A DNA stretch of 64,000 bases from NCBI GenBank assembly GCA_944412445.1, contig CALYBJ010000009.1:1-64000 (forward strand), written 5' to 3'. Source of the stretch: an uncultured Clostridia bacterium. Lineage in GTDB: Bacteria; Bacillota; Clostridia; Oscillospirales; Acutalibacteraceae. The notes beneath the pieces were generated by a model, which ran no database searches, was not told the DNA's origin, and saw nothing but the letters and a program-made list of their open reading frames with translations. This document shows positions 42,634-50,460 of this stretch, piece after piece; positions within the stretch are counted from its first letter, which is position 1, and each line of letters begins with the position of its first letter. The position numbers and the translations under genes are program-made.

Positions 42634-43122
42634 TTAATGCTTTCCGCTTGAATTGCCTCTTCTTGAATAGCCTCTTCTTGATTCTGAGGATCTCTTTAAG
42701 TCGGACTGTCTGTCCTCGCTGTTCTGCTTGAACTTCGCCATCATATCCTCAAAGCTCATGGGCTTTTCCGAGGGCTTGCTTCCCTGCCATAGGGGAGGGC
42801 TGCTTTTCTTGCTTCTCTGAGGTCTTTTTTCAAAGGCTCTTTCGCCCTTGTCCCTGTCCTTATACTGTTCTCTGCCTTCCGCAGGCTTAGGCTCCGCCTG
42901 TCTTATGGACAGACTTATTTTTCCTGCGTCGTTTACACCGAGAATCTTAACCTTTACCTCCTGGCCCTCCGAAAGAAAATCCTTTATGTCCTTTACGAAC
43001 GCCGAAGCCACTTCCGAGATATGTACCATTCCCACTTCTCCCGTGGAAAGCTTTACGAAAGCGCCGAAATTCGTAAGACCGGTTACTTTTCCTTCGACAA
43101 TGTCACCAACATTAACCTGCAT
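42634..43122 (-). CDS. S1-domain RNA-binding protein, YabR-like
   Basis: 162 residues. N-terminal S1 domain at about 1-75 (VGDIVEGKVTGLTNFGAFVK, VGMVHISEVASAFVKDIKDF, GKISLSIRQA). The remainder is basic and low-complexity (REQYKDRDKGERAFEKRPQR; MSFEDMMAKFKQNSEDRQSD; SSESRRGYSRRGNSSGKH), likely disordered and RNA-contacting. ATG at 43122 was chosen; GGAGG lies 11-12 bases upstream. Directly downstream of divIC, as yabR is in Bacillus. Confidence 0.85.
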   Translation of the reverse strand: MQVNVGDIVEGKVTGLTNFGAFVKLSTGEVGMVHISEVASAFVKDIKDFLSEGQEVKVKILGVNDAGKISLSIRQAEPKPAEGREQYKDRDKGERAFEKRPQRSKKSSPPLWQGSKPSEKPMSFEDMMAKFKQNSEDRQSDLKRSSESRRGYSRRGNSSGKH

Positions 43123-43152
43123 ACTGAACAATTTTCCTCCCAATGGGTATTA

Positions 43153-43434
43153 TTAACTTCCGTTTATATAAACACGCTCGTCAGCGTATACATACCCTGC
43201 TTTTCGGGCATACTCCTCCATAAGCGCCGTTTCGTTTTCCTCGTCTACAAGAGCCTCCAAAGCGGCGTTTTCCTCCTGCCAGTTCTGGGATTCCTGCTCC
43301 ACCTTGCGAAGCTCATCGTTAAGCTTGCCGTTTTCGTTTAAAAGCAGACCTATCCAAACGGACATTACAATAACAAAAACGATTGCCGCTCCCAACAGCA
43401 GTAATTTTTTCTTTTTTTTCAACTGCTCCAGCAT
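43153..43434 (-). CDS. divIC: septum formation initiator DivIC/FtsB
   Basis: 93-residue bitopic division protein. Basic N-terminus, one span (LLLLGAAIVFVIVMSVWIGL, about 11-30), a short coiled coil (NENGKLNDELRKVEQESQNW, about 33-52) and the YARKAGYVYADERVYI C-terminal block typical of the FtsB/DivIC domain. Forms the FtsL/DivIB subcomplex of the divisome. Between yabQ and the S1 gene, as in Bacillus. Confidence 0.92.
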   Translation of the reverse strand: MLEQLKKKKKLLLLGAAIVFVIVMSVWIGLLLNENGKLNDELRKVEQESQNWQEENAALEALVDEENETALMEEYARKAGYVYADERVYINGS

Positions 43435-43482
43435 ACGGACGGCAACCTTTCCCTTCCCTTAACGGAAAAATATTATACAACA

Positions 43483-43947
43483 TTAATTATCGTTATTATA
43501 CAACACTTTATCACGGCGTTTCAAGAGATTTTTCAATTTAATTTTAAATTTTTTTAAAATTTTTGAGCTTAATTTTGACGCTTTATTACAAAGAGCTTTA
43601 AATGGTGAAAAAATCTTCCTTACGGTTCTTTTTAAAAGCCTTGCGGCTTTTTCACCGGCGCCGTATACAATTACTCCCACGGTCACCTTATATATAAAAA
43701 ATCCCGTAAGCTCGGCGAAAATCAGATACAGTCTGATTTTGCCGAAGTTCACCGCCAAAAACAGAAGATAGGAAATCACGGTGCAGAACAGTGAAAAAAA
43801 TATATCGGCAAAAAACTCAAATATCCTTTTTCCGGGAGCCGTGATCTTCAAAAGCCTTACAACATCATGAACAAAGCCCAGAATAAATCCCAGACCCAGC
43901 GCGGGCATCAGGTTTTCAATCTGGACCGACAAATCTATTCCGTACAT
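43483..43947 (-). CDS. yabQ: spore cortex protein YabQ
   Basis: 154 residues. Membrane protein needed for spore cortex formation. An N-terminal block (LSVQIENLMPALGLGFILGF, then VHDVVRLLKI), three to four spans (FFADIFFSLFCTVISYLLFL, LYLIFAELTGFFIYKVTVG) and a basic C-terminal tail (KKFKIKLKNLLKRRDK) match the family. Overlaps yabP by one base. Acts in the mother cell around the outer forespore membrane. Confidence 0.88.
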   Translation of the reverse strand: MYGIDLSVQIENLMPALGLGFILGFVHDVVRLLKITAPGKRIFEFFADIFFSLFCTVISYLLFLAVNFGKIRLYLIFAELTGFFIYKVTVGVIVYGAGEKAARLLKRTVRKIFSPFKALCNKASKLSSKILKKFKIKLKNLLKRRDKVLYNNDN

Positions 43948-44225
43948 TATCTGAAAAGCTTAGACAGAAAGCCCTGATTTTTAGGCTGGATTTCCGAATA
44001 CATAAGAGATACTATATTGCCCTCAACCACAAGCTCTCCCATCTCCACGCTCATTCTCACTATTCTCAGATCCTCGCCTTTTATGGTAAGCTCTCCAAGC
44101 TCCGTTACAGCCGTCACCGTCTGCTCGTCATAGCCGCCGATGTCGTTTACTCCCGTTACGGTAAGAGTTTTTCTGTCCTCAAGGGTTATATTCTGCGGAA
44201 AAGATATGTTTTTTTCCTCCGTCAT
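43947..44225 (-). CDS. yabP: sporulation protein YabP
   Basis: 92 residues. YabP/YqfC domain: NITLEDRKTLTVTGVNDIGG, YDEQTVTAVTELGELTIKGE, LRIVRMSVEMGELVVEGNIV. ATG at 44225 preceded by GGAGG at ideal distance; a longer reading to 44258 begins inside the upstream terminator. In Bacillus YabP is SigE-dependent and required for cortex formation. First gene of the yabP-yabQ-divIC-S1 run. Confidence 0.92.
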   Translation of the reverse strand: MTEEKNISFPQNITLEDRKTLTVTGVNDIGGYDEQTVTAVTELGELTIKGEDLRIVRMSVEMGELVVEGNIVSLMYSEIQPKNQGFLSKLFR

Positions 44226-44239
44226 ATTGATTCCTCCGT

Positions 44240-44278
44240 AAAAAATAAGCTGTTTCATTAATAAATATGAAAACAGCC
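44240..44278 (-). terminator. Rho-independent terminator of the yabO-DUF4886-htrA operon
   Basis: GCTGTTTTCAT/ATGAAACAGC stem with 8-base loop, then TTATTTTTT on the minus strand, 15-40 bases before yabP. Confidence 0.85.
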
Positions 44279-44315
44279 TATTGTTTATTACGGTATTTTA
44301 TTTTATCAAGCCCTT

Positions 44316-45725
44316 TTACAGGTCGTATACATTTGAATAATCGGTTCTGGGGCTTGACGGCGCGTACTCGTCAAAAGTAAGTGTGACCTTTTTTTCGCTT
44401 CCGTTTCTCAGGAATGTAACCGTTACGGTATCGCCGCTTCTGTATGACGCAAGCACTGTTTTAAGCGAAGAAACGGAGCTTATGTCGTTTCCGTCCACGG
44501 CTGTAATAATATCATCCTTTGAAAGTCCCGCCTTTGAAGCTGCCGTTGAGCTGCCCACCGCCGCTATTTTGGCTCCGTCAATTTTTCTCGTACTCTGGAA
44601 AAATCCGTAATTCTCCGTTACAGAATCATAAACGGAAACTCCCATGGACGCTTTTCCCGATACGTAACCGTTGTTTATAATATCGTCAATCATGCTTCTT
44701 ACATCGTCTATGGGTATACAGAAGCTCAGCCCCTCAATAGAAGCGGAGGCGTATTTCGCCGAAGCAATGCCCACTACATAGCCGTGTTCATCAAAAACAG
44801 GACCTCCGGAATTGCCGCTGTTTACCGCCGCATCGGTCTGGAACATATTTATGGACACGCCGTCGTCAACATCTATCAGCCTGTTAAGCGCGCTTACTAC
44901 TCCCGCTGTCAGTGTAAAGGTCAAGTCTCCCAGGGGATTTCCTATAATATATACATAGTCACCGACGCTTAAATCCGAGGATTTTCCGTATACCACGCTT
45001 TTTATTGTGCCCTGAGGCTCTATTTTCAGAACTGCCAGATCGTTTGTGTCCTCATAGCCTACAAGCTCCGCCGTATAAACGGAATTGTCATAAAGGGCGA
45101 CCTGTATATTTTTTGAACCCTCTACAACATGGTAATTCGTTACGATATATCCCTGCTCGCTTATTATAAAGCCGGTGCCGGCGCTGGTGCCGTAGCTTGT
45201 TGCTGCCTCTATGCTTACAACCGTTTCAACATTGTTGGCATATATTTCTTTCGGCGTAAGCGTTTCATCGGCAGAGGGCTTGTCCGCAAGAGATGAAGCT
45301 GTTCCGGACTGTATAAAATCCTCTCCGGTATCGCTTTTAACCGTCGTTTCGGCAGCTGACTGAGTTGTATTATTTTCAGCGTTTGCCTCTATTATATTAT
45401 CCTCTTCCTCCGAAAGGCTCTCGGTTGTCGTTACGTTTTTGTCCTTGGAAGACATAACAATAAGTCCTGACGCGGCTCCTCCTGTCATTCCACCCAGAAG
45501 AGCGCACACAAGACACAATACCACCGTTATTTTCTTTATGCTGAAGCCGCCTTTGTCAGCCTTGACTACAGGCACGGCTGTTCCCGTATTTTCAGTTTTT
45601 ACAATATTTTCAGTGTATTTAATATTTTTTGTTTCATCTTCAGGAGAAGCTGTCTTTTCTTCCTCCTGCCGATATCCGTATTCTATGCCCTTTTCCTCTT
45701 GACTGTTATTTTCTCTCTCGTCCAT
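44316..45725 (-). CDS. htrA: HtrA/DegP-type membrane serine protease with PDZ domain
   Basis: 469 residues. Cytoplasmic acidic N-terminus (about 65 residues), one span (ITVVLCLVCALLGGMTGGAA, about 69-88), low-complexity linker, trypsin-like S1C domain with triad His in IVTNYHVVEGS, Asp in TNDLAVLKI and Ser in NSGNSGGPV, and a C-terminal PDZ (MGVSVYDSVTENYGFF, DDIITAVDGNDISSVSSLKT). Quality-control protease acting outside the membrane. It lies in a transcript with yabO and a DUF4886 gene, breaking the Bacillus-type yabO-yabP order. Confidence 0.95.
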   Translation of the reverse strand: MDERENNSQEEKGIEYGYRQEEEKTASPEDETKNIKYTENIVKTENTGTAVPVVKADKGGFSIKKITVVLCLVCALLGGMTGGAASGLIVMSSKDKNVTTTESLSEEEDNIIEANAENNTTQSAAETTVKSDTGEDFIQSGTASSLADKPSADETLTPKEIYANNVETVVSIEAATSYGTSAGTGFIISEQGYIVTNYHVVEGSKNIQVALYDNSVYTAELVGYEDTNDLAVLKIEPQGTIKSVVYGKSSDLSVGDYVYIIGNPLGDLTFTLTAGVVSALNRLIDVDDGVSINMFQTDAAVNSGNSGGPVFDEHGYVVGIASAKYASASIEGLSFCIPIDDVRSMIDDIINNGYVSGKASMGVSVYDSVTENYGFFQSTRKIDGAKIAAVGSSTAASKAGLSKDDIITAVDGNDISSVSSLKTVLASYRSGDTVTVTFLRNGSEKKVTLTFDEYAPSSPRTDYSNVYDL

Positions 45726-45729
45726 TATT

Positions 45730-46494
45730 TCACCTTATTGCTTTATGAAGGCTGTATTCCTTTGAAATCTCGTGAGCTGTTTCCTTTAAAATGTTTACAT
45801 AATCCGTAGGCACAAAGGGAAGACGGTAGCTGTTTTTCGTTACATCGTTCCCCGTCAGAATCTCATACCACACGGCGCTTGATAAAAATTCGCCCATTCT
45901 GTTGGCGTGACAGCCGTCCGCCGTAAGATTATCCCCGATTTTCGTGGTTCTGGCTCTCTGCCATGCTTCACCCAGAGGAAAAACTATATTAATTCCCGTT
46001 TTTGATGCCGCCTCTATATACGCGCCTCTTATCATTTCCGCCATTTTTTTCTGGCTGCCCCCGTAAAGAGAAAAGCTCTCGTGCTCGCAGTCCTCCGAAA
46101 ACGCCCAAACCTCGTTTAATACAAGAGCTGCCTTGGGACATTTTTCTTTTAATATATCGGCAATCTCGGTTATATACGGAAAAAAGGTTTCCGCAATTCC
46201 CGCTTTGCCCGCATCCTGCTGAATGGTTATATAATTCCATCTGTCCCATTCAAAGGCTCTGCCCGGACTGCAGTTTTCTATAACATCCGTCCTTACGCTG
46301 CCTCTTTCGTTAAATTCAAATCTGTACACAGGCTCGTCCTTTAAAATACTGTCCCTGTGCTTCATAAGATCTCCGCCGCTCAATATTAGATTGCCGGCGG
46401 TAATATCAATTCCGTCGCATTTAGCAATTTTTACAAGATACCTTTGAGCGTTGGCAGAATATTCATCTCCCAACGAAAGAAGCCTAATATTCAT
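45730..46494 (-). CDS. DUF4886/SGNH-hydrolase-like protein lacking the usual Ser
   Basis: 254 residues, no signal peptide. Recognised as DUF4886 by block order: LSLGDEYSANAQRYLVKIAK at the start, NLILSGGDLMKH, WDRWNYITIQQDAG, and NLTADGCHANRMGEFLSSAV at the end with the Asp-x-x-His pair. SGNH-type enzymes use a Ser in a GNS motif in the first block; here the corresponding residues are G-D-E, so the nucleophile seems to be missing. Substrate unknown. 18 bases after yabO and 4 bases before htrA. Confidence 0.75.
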   Translation of the reverse strand: MNIRLLSLGDEYSANAQRYLVKIAKCDGIDITAGNLILSGGDLMKHRDSILKDEPVYRFEFNERGSVRTDVIENCSPGRAFEWDRWNYITIQQDAGKAGIAETFFPYITEIADILKEKCPKAALVLNEVWAFSEDCEHESFSLYGGSQKKMAEMIRGAYIEAASKTGINIVFPLGEAWQRARTTKIGDNLTADGCHANRMGEFLSSAVWYEILTGNDVTKNSYRLPFVPTDYVNILKETAHEISKEYSLHKAIR

Positions 46495-46512
46495 TACTCC
46501 TCACCCTCAGAA

Positions 46513-46752
46513 TCAGCAAAGGCGGTACATTGATGAAGCGCTTTCCTTAGTGGCGTGTTCCGAAATACTGAGAACGCAGGCCTTTACAACATTGCTTCCC
46601 ATTCTTATTTCTATTATATCCCCCACCTTAACTTCATATGACGCTCTTGCAGTTTTTCCGTTTACATCAATATGCTTTGCGTCACACAGCTCGTTTGCAA
46701 CGGTTCTCCGTTTTACAAGCCGTGAAACCTTTAAATACTTGTCAAGACGCAT
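46513..46752 (-). CDS. rqcP: S4-domain RNA-binding protein RqcP (YabO)
   Basis: 79 residues, a single S4 domain: MRLDKYLKVSRLVKRRTVAN (1-20), KHIDVNGKTARASYEVKVGD. In Bacillus, YabO/RqcP works with RqcH in ribosome-associated quality control, stabilising peptidyl-tRNA on split 50S subunits. Own promoter upstream, fused to the terminator of the previous gene. Confidence 0.92.
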   Translation of the reverse strand: MRLDKYLKVSRLVKRRTVANELCDAKHIDVNGKTARASYEVKVGDIIEIRMGSNVVKACVLSISEHATKESASSMYRLC

Positions 46753-46814
46753 AATAAAAATCCTCTCTTATAACAATTTTATGAATTTTTCTTAAAATAA
46801 AATTGAACAAAGGA

Positions 46815-46850
46815 AAAGGGCTCCCCGAATATTATAATCCGAAAAGCCCC
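46815..46850 (-). terminator. terminator of the 46883-47572 gene
   Basis: Minus strand GGGCTTTTCGGAT pairs with ATTCGGGGAGCCC (13 pairs, several G-U, TATA loop), then TTTTCC. The loop contains the -10 of the next promoter. Confidence 0.65.
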
Positions 46851-46860
46851 TGTTTGTCAA
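46831..46860 (-). promoter_or_regulatory. SigA promoter of rqcP, nested in the terminator hairpin
   Basis: Minus strand TTGACA, 18 bases, TATAAT. The spacer is the left arm and the -10 the loop of the preceding terminator. Confidence 0.75.
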
Positions 46861-46882
46861 TCAATTACATAAAAGCAGAGAG

Positions 46883-47572
46883 TCAGTACCGTGAATGAGA
46901 CGCCGCCTGTGCCTCCATAAGATTTGCTTTAACCTCGTTATATTTAGCTTCGCTTTCACTAAGAGTAAGTCTGCCGTTCTTCATATCGTCAACAAACTCC
47001 TCAGCTTCCTCTAAAACCTCTTCAAAAAGAGATATTTTTCTCTGTTTTTCTGAATATGACATTTCGTCGATATACTCTATTTGCAATATTTTAATTTCGA
47101 TTTCCTCAACCAAAAACTGCTCTGCCCTGCTTATAAGCTGCTCCATTGTAAGGGAGCTGTTCTGATTTGCCGGCTGAAGATTCTGAATTTTTTCCCTGAT
47201 TTCGTTTTCAAAGGCTTCATATTCAGCACTTGTTATACCTGTTTTTATTTCACTGTAAAATTCATCTATAATGTCATAAAGCTCGTCTATTTTTTTGTTG
47301 TACTCTTCATCGCCCTGCTTTTTTACATACTGAGATTTTATTCCAAGTATATATTCTGCCGTCCACTTATTGCCGTCAACTGCCGTAAGCTCCTCTTTAT
47401 CAGCCTCGTTTTCTTCCGTTATAACAGGAGCTTCCGTGGGCTGTGTTGACTCCGTGATTACAATTTCAGGAGTGGCTTCGTCCTTAAGGGCTTCCGCCCC
47501 CGCAATAACTCCTGCCGTCAGCAATAACGCTGCGGCGCATATTATAATTACAGCTTTTATAGGTTTTTTCAT
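46883..47572 (-). CDS. secreted or membrane-anchored helical protein, unknown function
   Basis: 229 residues. N-terminal signal or anchor (MKKPIKAVIIICAAALLLTA), a Thr/Glu/Pro-rich linker (ITESTQPTEAPVITEENEAD), then an acidic, almost all-helical domain (KKIDELYDIIDEFYSEIKTG; EEVLEEAEEFVDDMKNGRLT). No family recognised. The ATG at 47572 follows GGAGATG; the frame is open further upstream but without a start signal. First of three similarly organised units between rqcP and hup, with own promoter and terminator. Confidence 0.75.
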   Translation of the reverse strand: MKKPIKAVIIICAAALLLTAGVIAGAEALKDEATPEIVITESTQPTEAPVITEENEADKEELTAVDGNKWTAEYILGIKSQYVKKQGDEEYNKKIDELYDIIDEFYSEIKTGITSAEYEAFENEIREKIQNLQPANQNSSLTMEQLISRAEQFLVEEIEIKILQIEYIDEMSYSEKQRKISLFEEVLEEAEEFVDDMKNGRLTLSESEAKYNEVKANLMEAQAASHSRY

Positions 47573-47667
47573 AAAACATCTCCGTTCCTTTTTTAAAGTT
47601 TTCTGTTTTGCCTTAAAATTAACTCTATCATGGGTATCAGCCCCTTTATATTTTCTCCTCAATTTTA

Positions 47668-47695
47668 CTATATCATACAAAAAGAAAAATACAAT
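47668..47695 (-). promoter_or_regulatory. repeated promoter, copy 1
   Basis: Minus strand TTGTAT, 16 bases, TATAGT with an extended -10 TG (TGATATAGT). Closely related to the sites at 48483 and 49070. Confidence 0.7.
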
Positions 47696-47732
47696 ACATT
47701 TTTGTCAATTAATATACATTTAGTATAGGTTA

Positions 47733-47765
47733 ACAAAAAGCAGAAGGAAGATTTGTTCCTTCTGC
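47733..47765 (-). terminator. terminator of the 47793-48398 gene
   Basis: Perfect GCAGAAGGAA/TTCCTTCTGC stem, 6-base loop, TTTTTG tail on the minus strand. Confidence 0.9.
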
Positions 47766-47792
47766 CTCTTGGGAAATATTTTATTAATAAAC

Positions 47793-48398
47793 TTAACTGT
47801 TTCTGATACTCTTGATTTGATTTACAAGCTTATTCTCGGTACATAAATTACCTGCCGGGCTGTCATCGCCCTCATACGCCGCTAAAGCCGTATTGCCGTC
47901 AATATAATAAAATGTTCTGTCATAAAATAAATATTTACCCCTGTGAACGCCGGACGCCGCCTCAATGGAACATATCGCTACCGTTCCGCTCTGCAAAACG
48001 GGATATGAGCTTTCAAGCTCTTTGGGAAAAGCAATTACAAATGTTCCGTCCTCTTCCGTAACAATATCTGTGTCCGATATGTGGGAAATAAGCTTAACCT
48101 GAAACTGACAAAACTCTGTTTGGGCAGAAATACCGACCGCCTCATCTTCAACAAGAACAGTATAATCAGGCAATTGTTTTACAATTTCTATTTCAGCAAT
48201 ATGAGGCGCTGTTAAAATTCGTTCTTCAAAACTCAAATCTGCATCATCAATTAAATATTGGGATTCTTTTATAAGCGGATATTTGCTTCGCAATTCCTGT
48301 TTACTATTTTGATTTATCATATAAATTGAAAAACAAGCTATAAAAACCAAAGCTAAGCATACCGATGTTATGACAGTTACTTTTCTATTTCTTGACAT
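47793..48398 (-). CDS. membrane-anchored protein, unknown function
   Basis: 201 residues. One N-terminal span (VTVITSVCLALVFIACFSIY, about 7-26), then an extracytoplasmic domain without recognised motifs but with strand-like segments (HIAEIEIVKQLPDYTVLVED; EFCQFQVKLISHISDTDIVT; GTVAICSIEAASGVHRGKYL; DRTFYYIDGNTALAAYEG). The order of strands is reminiscent of small OB- or Ig-like folds, which is a guess. Own promoter and terminator. Confidence 0.7.
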   Translation of the reverse strand: MSRNRKVTVITSVCLALVFIACFSIYMINQNSKQELRSKYPLIKESQYLIDDADLSFEERILTAPHIAEIEIVKQLPDYTVLVEDEAVGISAQTEFCQFQVKLISHISDTDIVTEEDGTFVIAFPKELESSYPVLQSGTVAICSIEAASGVHRGKYLFYDRTFYYIDGNTALAAYEGDDSPAGNLCTENKLVNQIKSIRNS

Positions 48399-48482
48399 AT
48401 TTATTCCCCTATTAATCCAAAATTATTAAATCTGATTTTTCGGTTTTATTACAGCAGTATTGCCTTCGCATATTGCATTTCA

Positions 48483-48511
48483 ACCATAACACACAAAAAA
48501 TTCAAAAACAA
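48483..48511 (-). promoter_or_regulatory. repeated promoter, copy 2
   Basis: Minus strand TTGTTT, 17 bases, TATGGT with extended -10 TG (TGTTATGGT). Confidence 0.6.
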
Positions 48512-48551
48512 TACAATTTTGTAAATTAATACACATTTGGTATAGGTTAAC

Positions 48552-48580
48552 AAAAAGCAGAAGGAAATTTTTCCTTCCGC
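48552..48580 (-). terminator. terminator of the 48624-48980 gene
   Basis: GCGGAAGGAA/TTCCTTCTGC stem (one G-U) read on the minus strand and TTTTTG tail, a variant of the terminator at 47733. Confidence 0.85.
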
Positions 48581-48623
48581 TGTTTTTGCGATTAAAATTT
48601 ATCGGTACGGCAACTGCAATGTT

Positions 48624-48980
48624 TTATTCTATAACAATATAAACCGTGTCGTTGCTTGTTCTTGAAATTTCCACCTGATAGGCTTCGTAATCAAGAACGC
48701 TGTCGCTTGAAAGGGTGTTAATGAGAATCGTCTGCTCTCCGTATTTCTGGTTCTCCCACTGAACGTTTCCCTCTTCATCGGTTACTCCGATTTTGTAATA
48801 GTTCATTGTTTCAAGAGGACTGCCCCCTTCTGCATAATAGATCTCTACGCTGCTTACGGGATTATTTTCACTGTCTGTAACATTAATTGTTACAGGGGGA
48901 TTTGAGCCTAAGCCGAAGCTTCCCAAAAAGTACATAAGAGATACAAAAAACGCCATGATTTTTCCGATAAATGCTTCCAT
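48624..48980 (-). CDS. small surface protein with carboxypeptidase-regulatory/Ig-like domain
   Basis: 118 residues. The N-terminus is a hydrophobic helix (MEAFIGKIMAFFVSLMYFLG) ending in SFGLGSN rather than a classical signal peptide. Residues about 28-118 look like a single Ig-like or CarboxypepD-regulatory domain: VTINVTDSENNPVSSVEIYY, then GVTDEEGNVQWENQKYGEQT and VEISRTSNDTVYIVIE. The helix could insert as an anchor. AGGAGG precedes the ATG by 7 bases. Function unknown. Confidence 0.72.
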   Translation of the reverse strand: MEAFIGKIMAFFVSLMYFLGSFGLGSNPPVTINVTDSENNPVSSVEIYYAEGGSPLETMNYYKIGVTDEEGNVQWENQKYGEQTILINTLSSDSVLDYEAYQVEISRTSNDTVYIVIE

Positions 48981-49069
48981 TGCATAACCTCCTTTTTATG
49001 GTTTTTATTTACATTTTATTAACAGTCGCCCATACACCTGCCTTTTTTATTCACAATTTGTTTAAATAT

Positions 49070-49097
49070 ACTATATCATACAAAACAAAAAAAACAA
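49070..49097 (-). promoter_or_regulatory. repeated promoter, copy 3
   Basis: Minus strand TTGTTT, 16 bases, TATAGT with extended -10 (TGATATAGT), nearly the same as copy 1. Confidence 0.7.
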
Positions 49098-49137
49098 TAC
49101 ATTTTTGGAAAAAAATTCAATTTTTTTATTTTAATTA

Positions 49138-49172
49138 CAAAAAAAACAGAAGGAAATCATTTTCCCTCTGCT
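49138..49172 (-). terminator. terminator of hup
   Basis: CAGAGGGAAA/TTTCCTTCTG stem and a long T run on the minus strand. Confidence 0.9.
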
Positions 49173-49202
49173 TTTTAAATCATTATTAAACTGTTTTAAT
49201 AA

Positions 49203-49478
49203 TTATTTCGCAACAGCGTCTTTAAGAGCTTTGCCTGCTTTGAATGCGGGTACCTTTGTTGCGGGAACTGTCATAGTTTCGCCTGTTCTGAGGTTTCTGC
49301 ACTGTCTTTCGGCTCTCTCGCGAACCTCGAAGGTTCCGAAGCCTACAAGCTGTACGCTTTCTCCCTTTTCAAGAGCCTCAGATACTGCCGCTACAACTGC
49401 GTTGACAGCCGCTTCGGCGTCTTTCTTTGAAAGCTCGCTTTTTGCCGCAACAGCAGCTACAAGTTCTGTCTTATTCAT
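49203..49478 (-). CDS. hup: HU-family DNA-binding protein
   Basis: 91 residues, a complete HU: MNKTELVAAVAAKSELSKKD, EALEKGESVQLVGFGTFEVR (about 38-57), and the DNA-binding arm RNLRTGETMTVPATKVPAFK. Dimeric nucleoid protein. AAGGAGG precedes the ATG. Located between mazG and the three small units; hup next to mazG and rqcP is typical of Firmicutes. Confidence 0.97.
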   Translation of the reverse strand: MNKTELVAAVAAKSELSKKDAEAAVNAVVAAVSEALEKGESVQLVGFGTFEVRERAERQCRNLRTGETMTVPATKVPAFKAGKALKDAVAK

Positions 49479-49537
49479 TAATTTAATCCTCCTTATATTT
49501 AGTCTTCCAAATTTATTTTTAATTCAATATTTGGTGC

Positions 49538-50266
49538 TTATTCATAAAGTCCCTTAAAATCCTTGCTTCCGGACTTCTCTTTTTCGGAAAATTTCTTTAA
49601 AAATTCGTCCGACGCCTTTGTAAGGGCCTCCTCAGGGTCAATTCCGTTCTTTCTTGCCGCCGCCACGGCTCCGAACAAAAGCTCCCCTATATTTTCCTCG
49701 GTTACGCCGTTTTTAAGGCTCTGAGCCTTTTCTTCAATATATTCTACGGCTTCGCCGCTGTCCGCCAAATCAGCGCCCGCTTTAGCTCCCTTTGACTGGA
49801 GCTTTACGCATCTCATTAATGCCGGCAGCTCTCTGGGTACGGAGTCCATAGCCTGAGCAGTTGTTTTCTGATGCTTAGTCTTTCTCTTTATATCGTCCCA
49901 GTTGGACAAAACCTGCTCCGAGCTTTCCGCCTTTACGTCACCGAACACATGAGGATGACGGACAATCAGCTTTTTGCATATTCCGTCGGCTACGTCGTCA
50001 AAATCAAAGCTTCCCTTTTCTCTTTCCATCTCCGTGTGGAAAACAACCTGAAGAAGCACATCCCCCAATTCCTCAAGAAGAAGCTCTCTGTCCTTCTTAT
50101 TAATCGCCTCAACAACCTCATAGGTTTCCTCAATAAAATTCTTTTTTATTGTTTCGTGGGTCTGTTCAGCGTCCCAGGGACAGCCGCCCGGCGCTCTCAG
50201 AATCGTTATTATTTCCAGTAAATCGTTTATATTATAATTGTCTTTAAACTTATAGTCAACAGCCAT
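49538..50266 (-). CDS. mazG: nucleoside triphosphate pyrophosphohydrolase MazG
   Basis: 242 residues. Hydrolyses (d)NTPs to NMP and PPi, removing non-canonical nucleotides. One complete MazG domain with APGGCPWDAEQTHETIKKNF (about 27-46) and the metal-binding motif LEELGDVLLQVVFHTEMERE (about 66-85), and a partial second one near the C-terminus. Unlike Bacillus YabN it lacks the N-terminal methylase-like domain. Confidence 0.93.
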   Translation of the reverse strand: MAVDYKFKDNYNINDLLEIITILRAPGGCPWDAEQTHETIKKNFIEETYEVVEAINKKDRELLLEELGDVLLQVVFHTEMEREKGSFDFDDVADGICKKLIVRHPHVFGDVKAESSEQVLSNWDDIKRKTKHQKTTAQAMDSVPRELPALMRCVKLQSKGAKAGADLADSGEAVEYIEEKAQSLKNGVTEENIGELLFGAVAAARKNGIDPEEALTKASDEFLKKFSEKEKSGSKDFKGLYE

Positions 50267-50340
50267 TTTTATCCGTCCGTTTTTTACCGTTTTTATGTCA
50301 CTCTTTATATATTAACCGATTTATCCGTATTTTTCAAGTA

Positions 50341-50444
50341 TTTTTCAAAAAATACATAACATCTGACTTATTCTTATAATAATTTACCTATGGATAATGC
50401 TGTAATTAAAAACAATTTTTCAAAAAATACATTATATCTGACTT
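50341..50444 (+). repeat. 29-base direct repeat, two copies
   Basis: TTTTTCAAAAAATACAT followed by ATCTGACTT occurs at 50341-50369 and 50416-50444 (two mismatches, 75 bases apart), in the gap between spoVB and mazG. Confidence 0.75.
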
Positions 50445-50460
50445 GGAGGACTGAAAATTA

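Noticed and set aside
50341..50444. CRISPR-like pair of 29-base repeats
   Set aside because: Only two copies, AT-rich, spacer of 46 bases and no cas genes; a simple duplication explains it.
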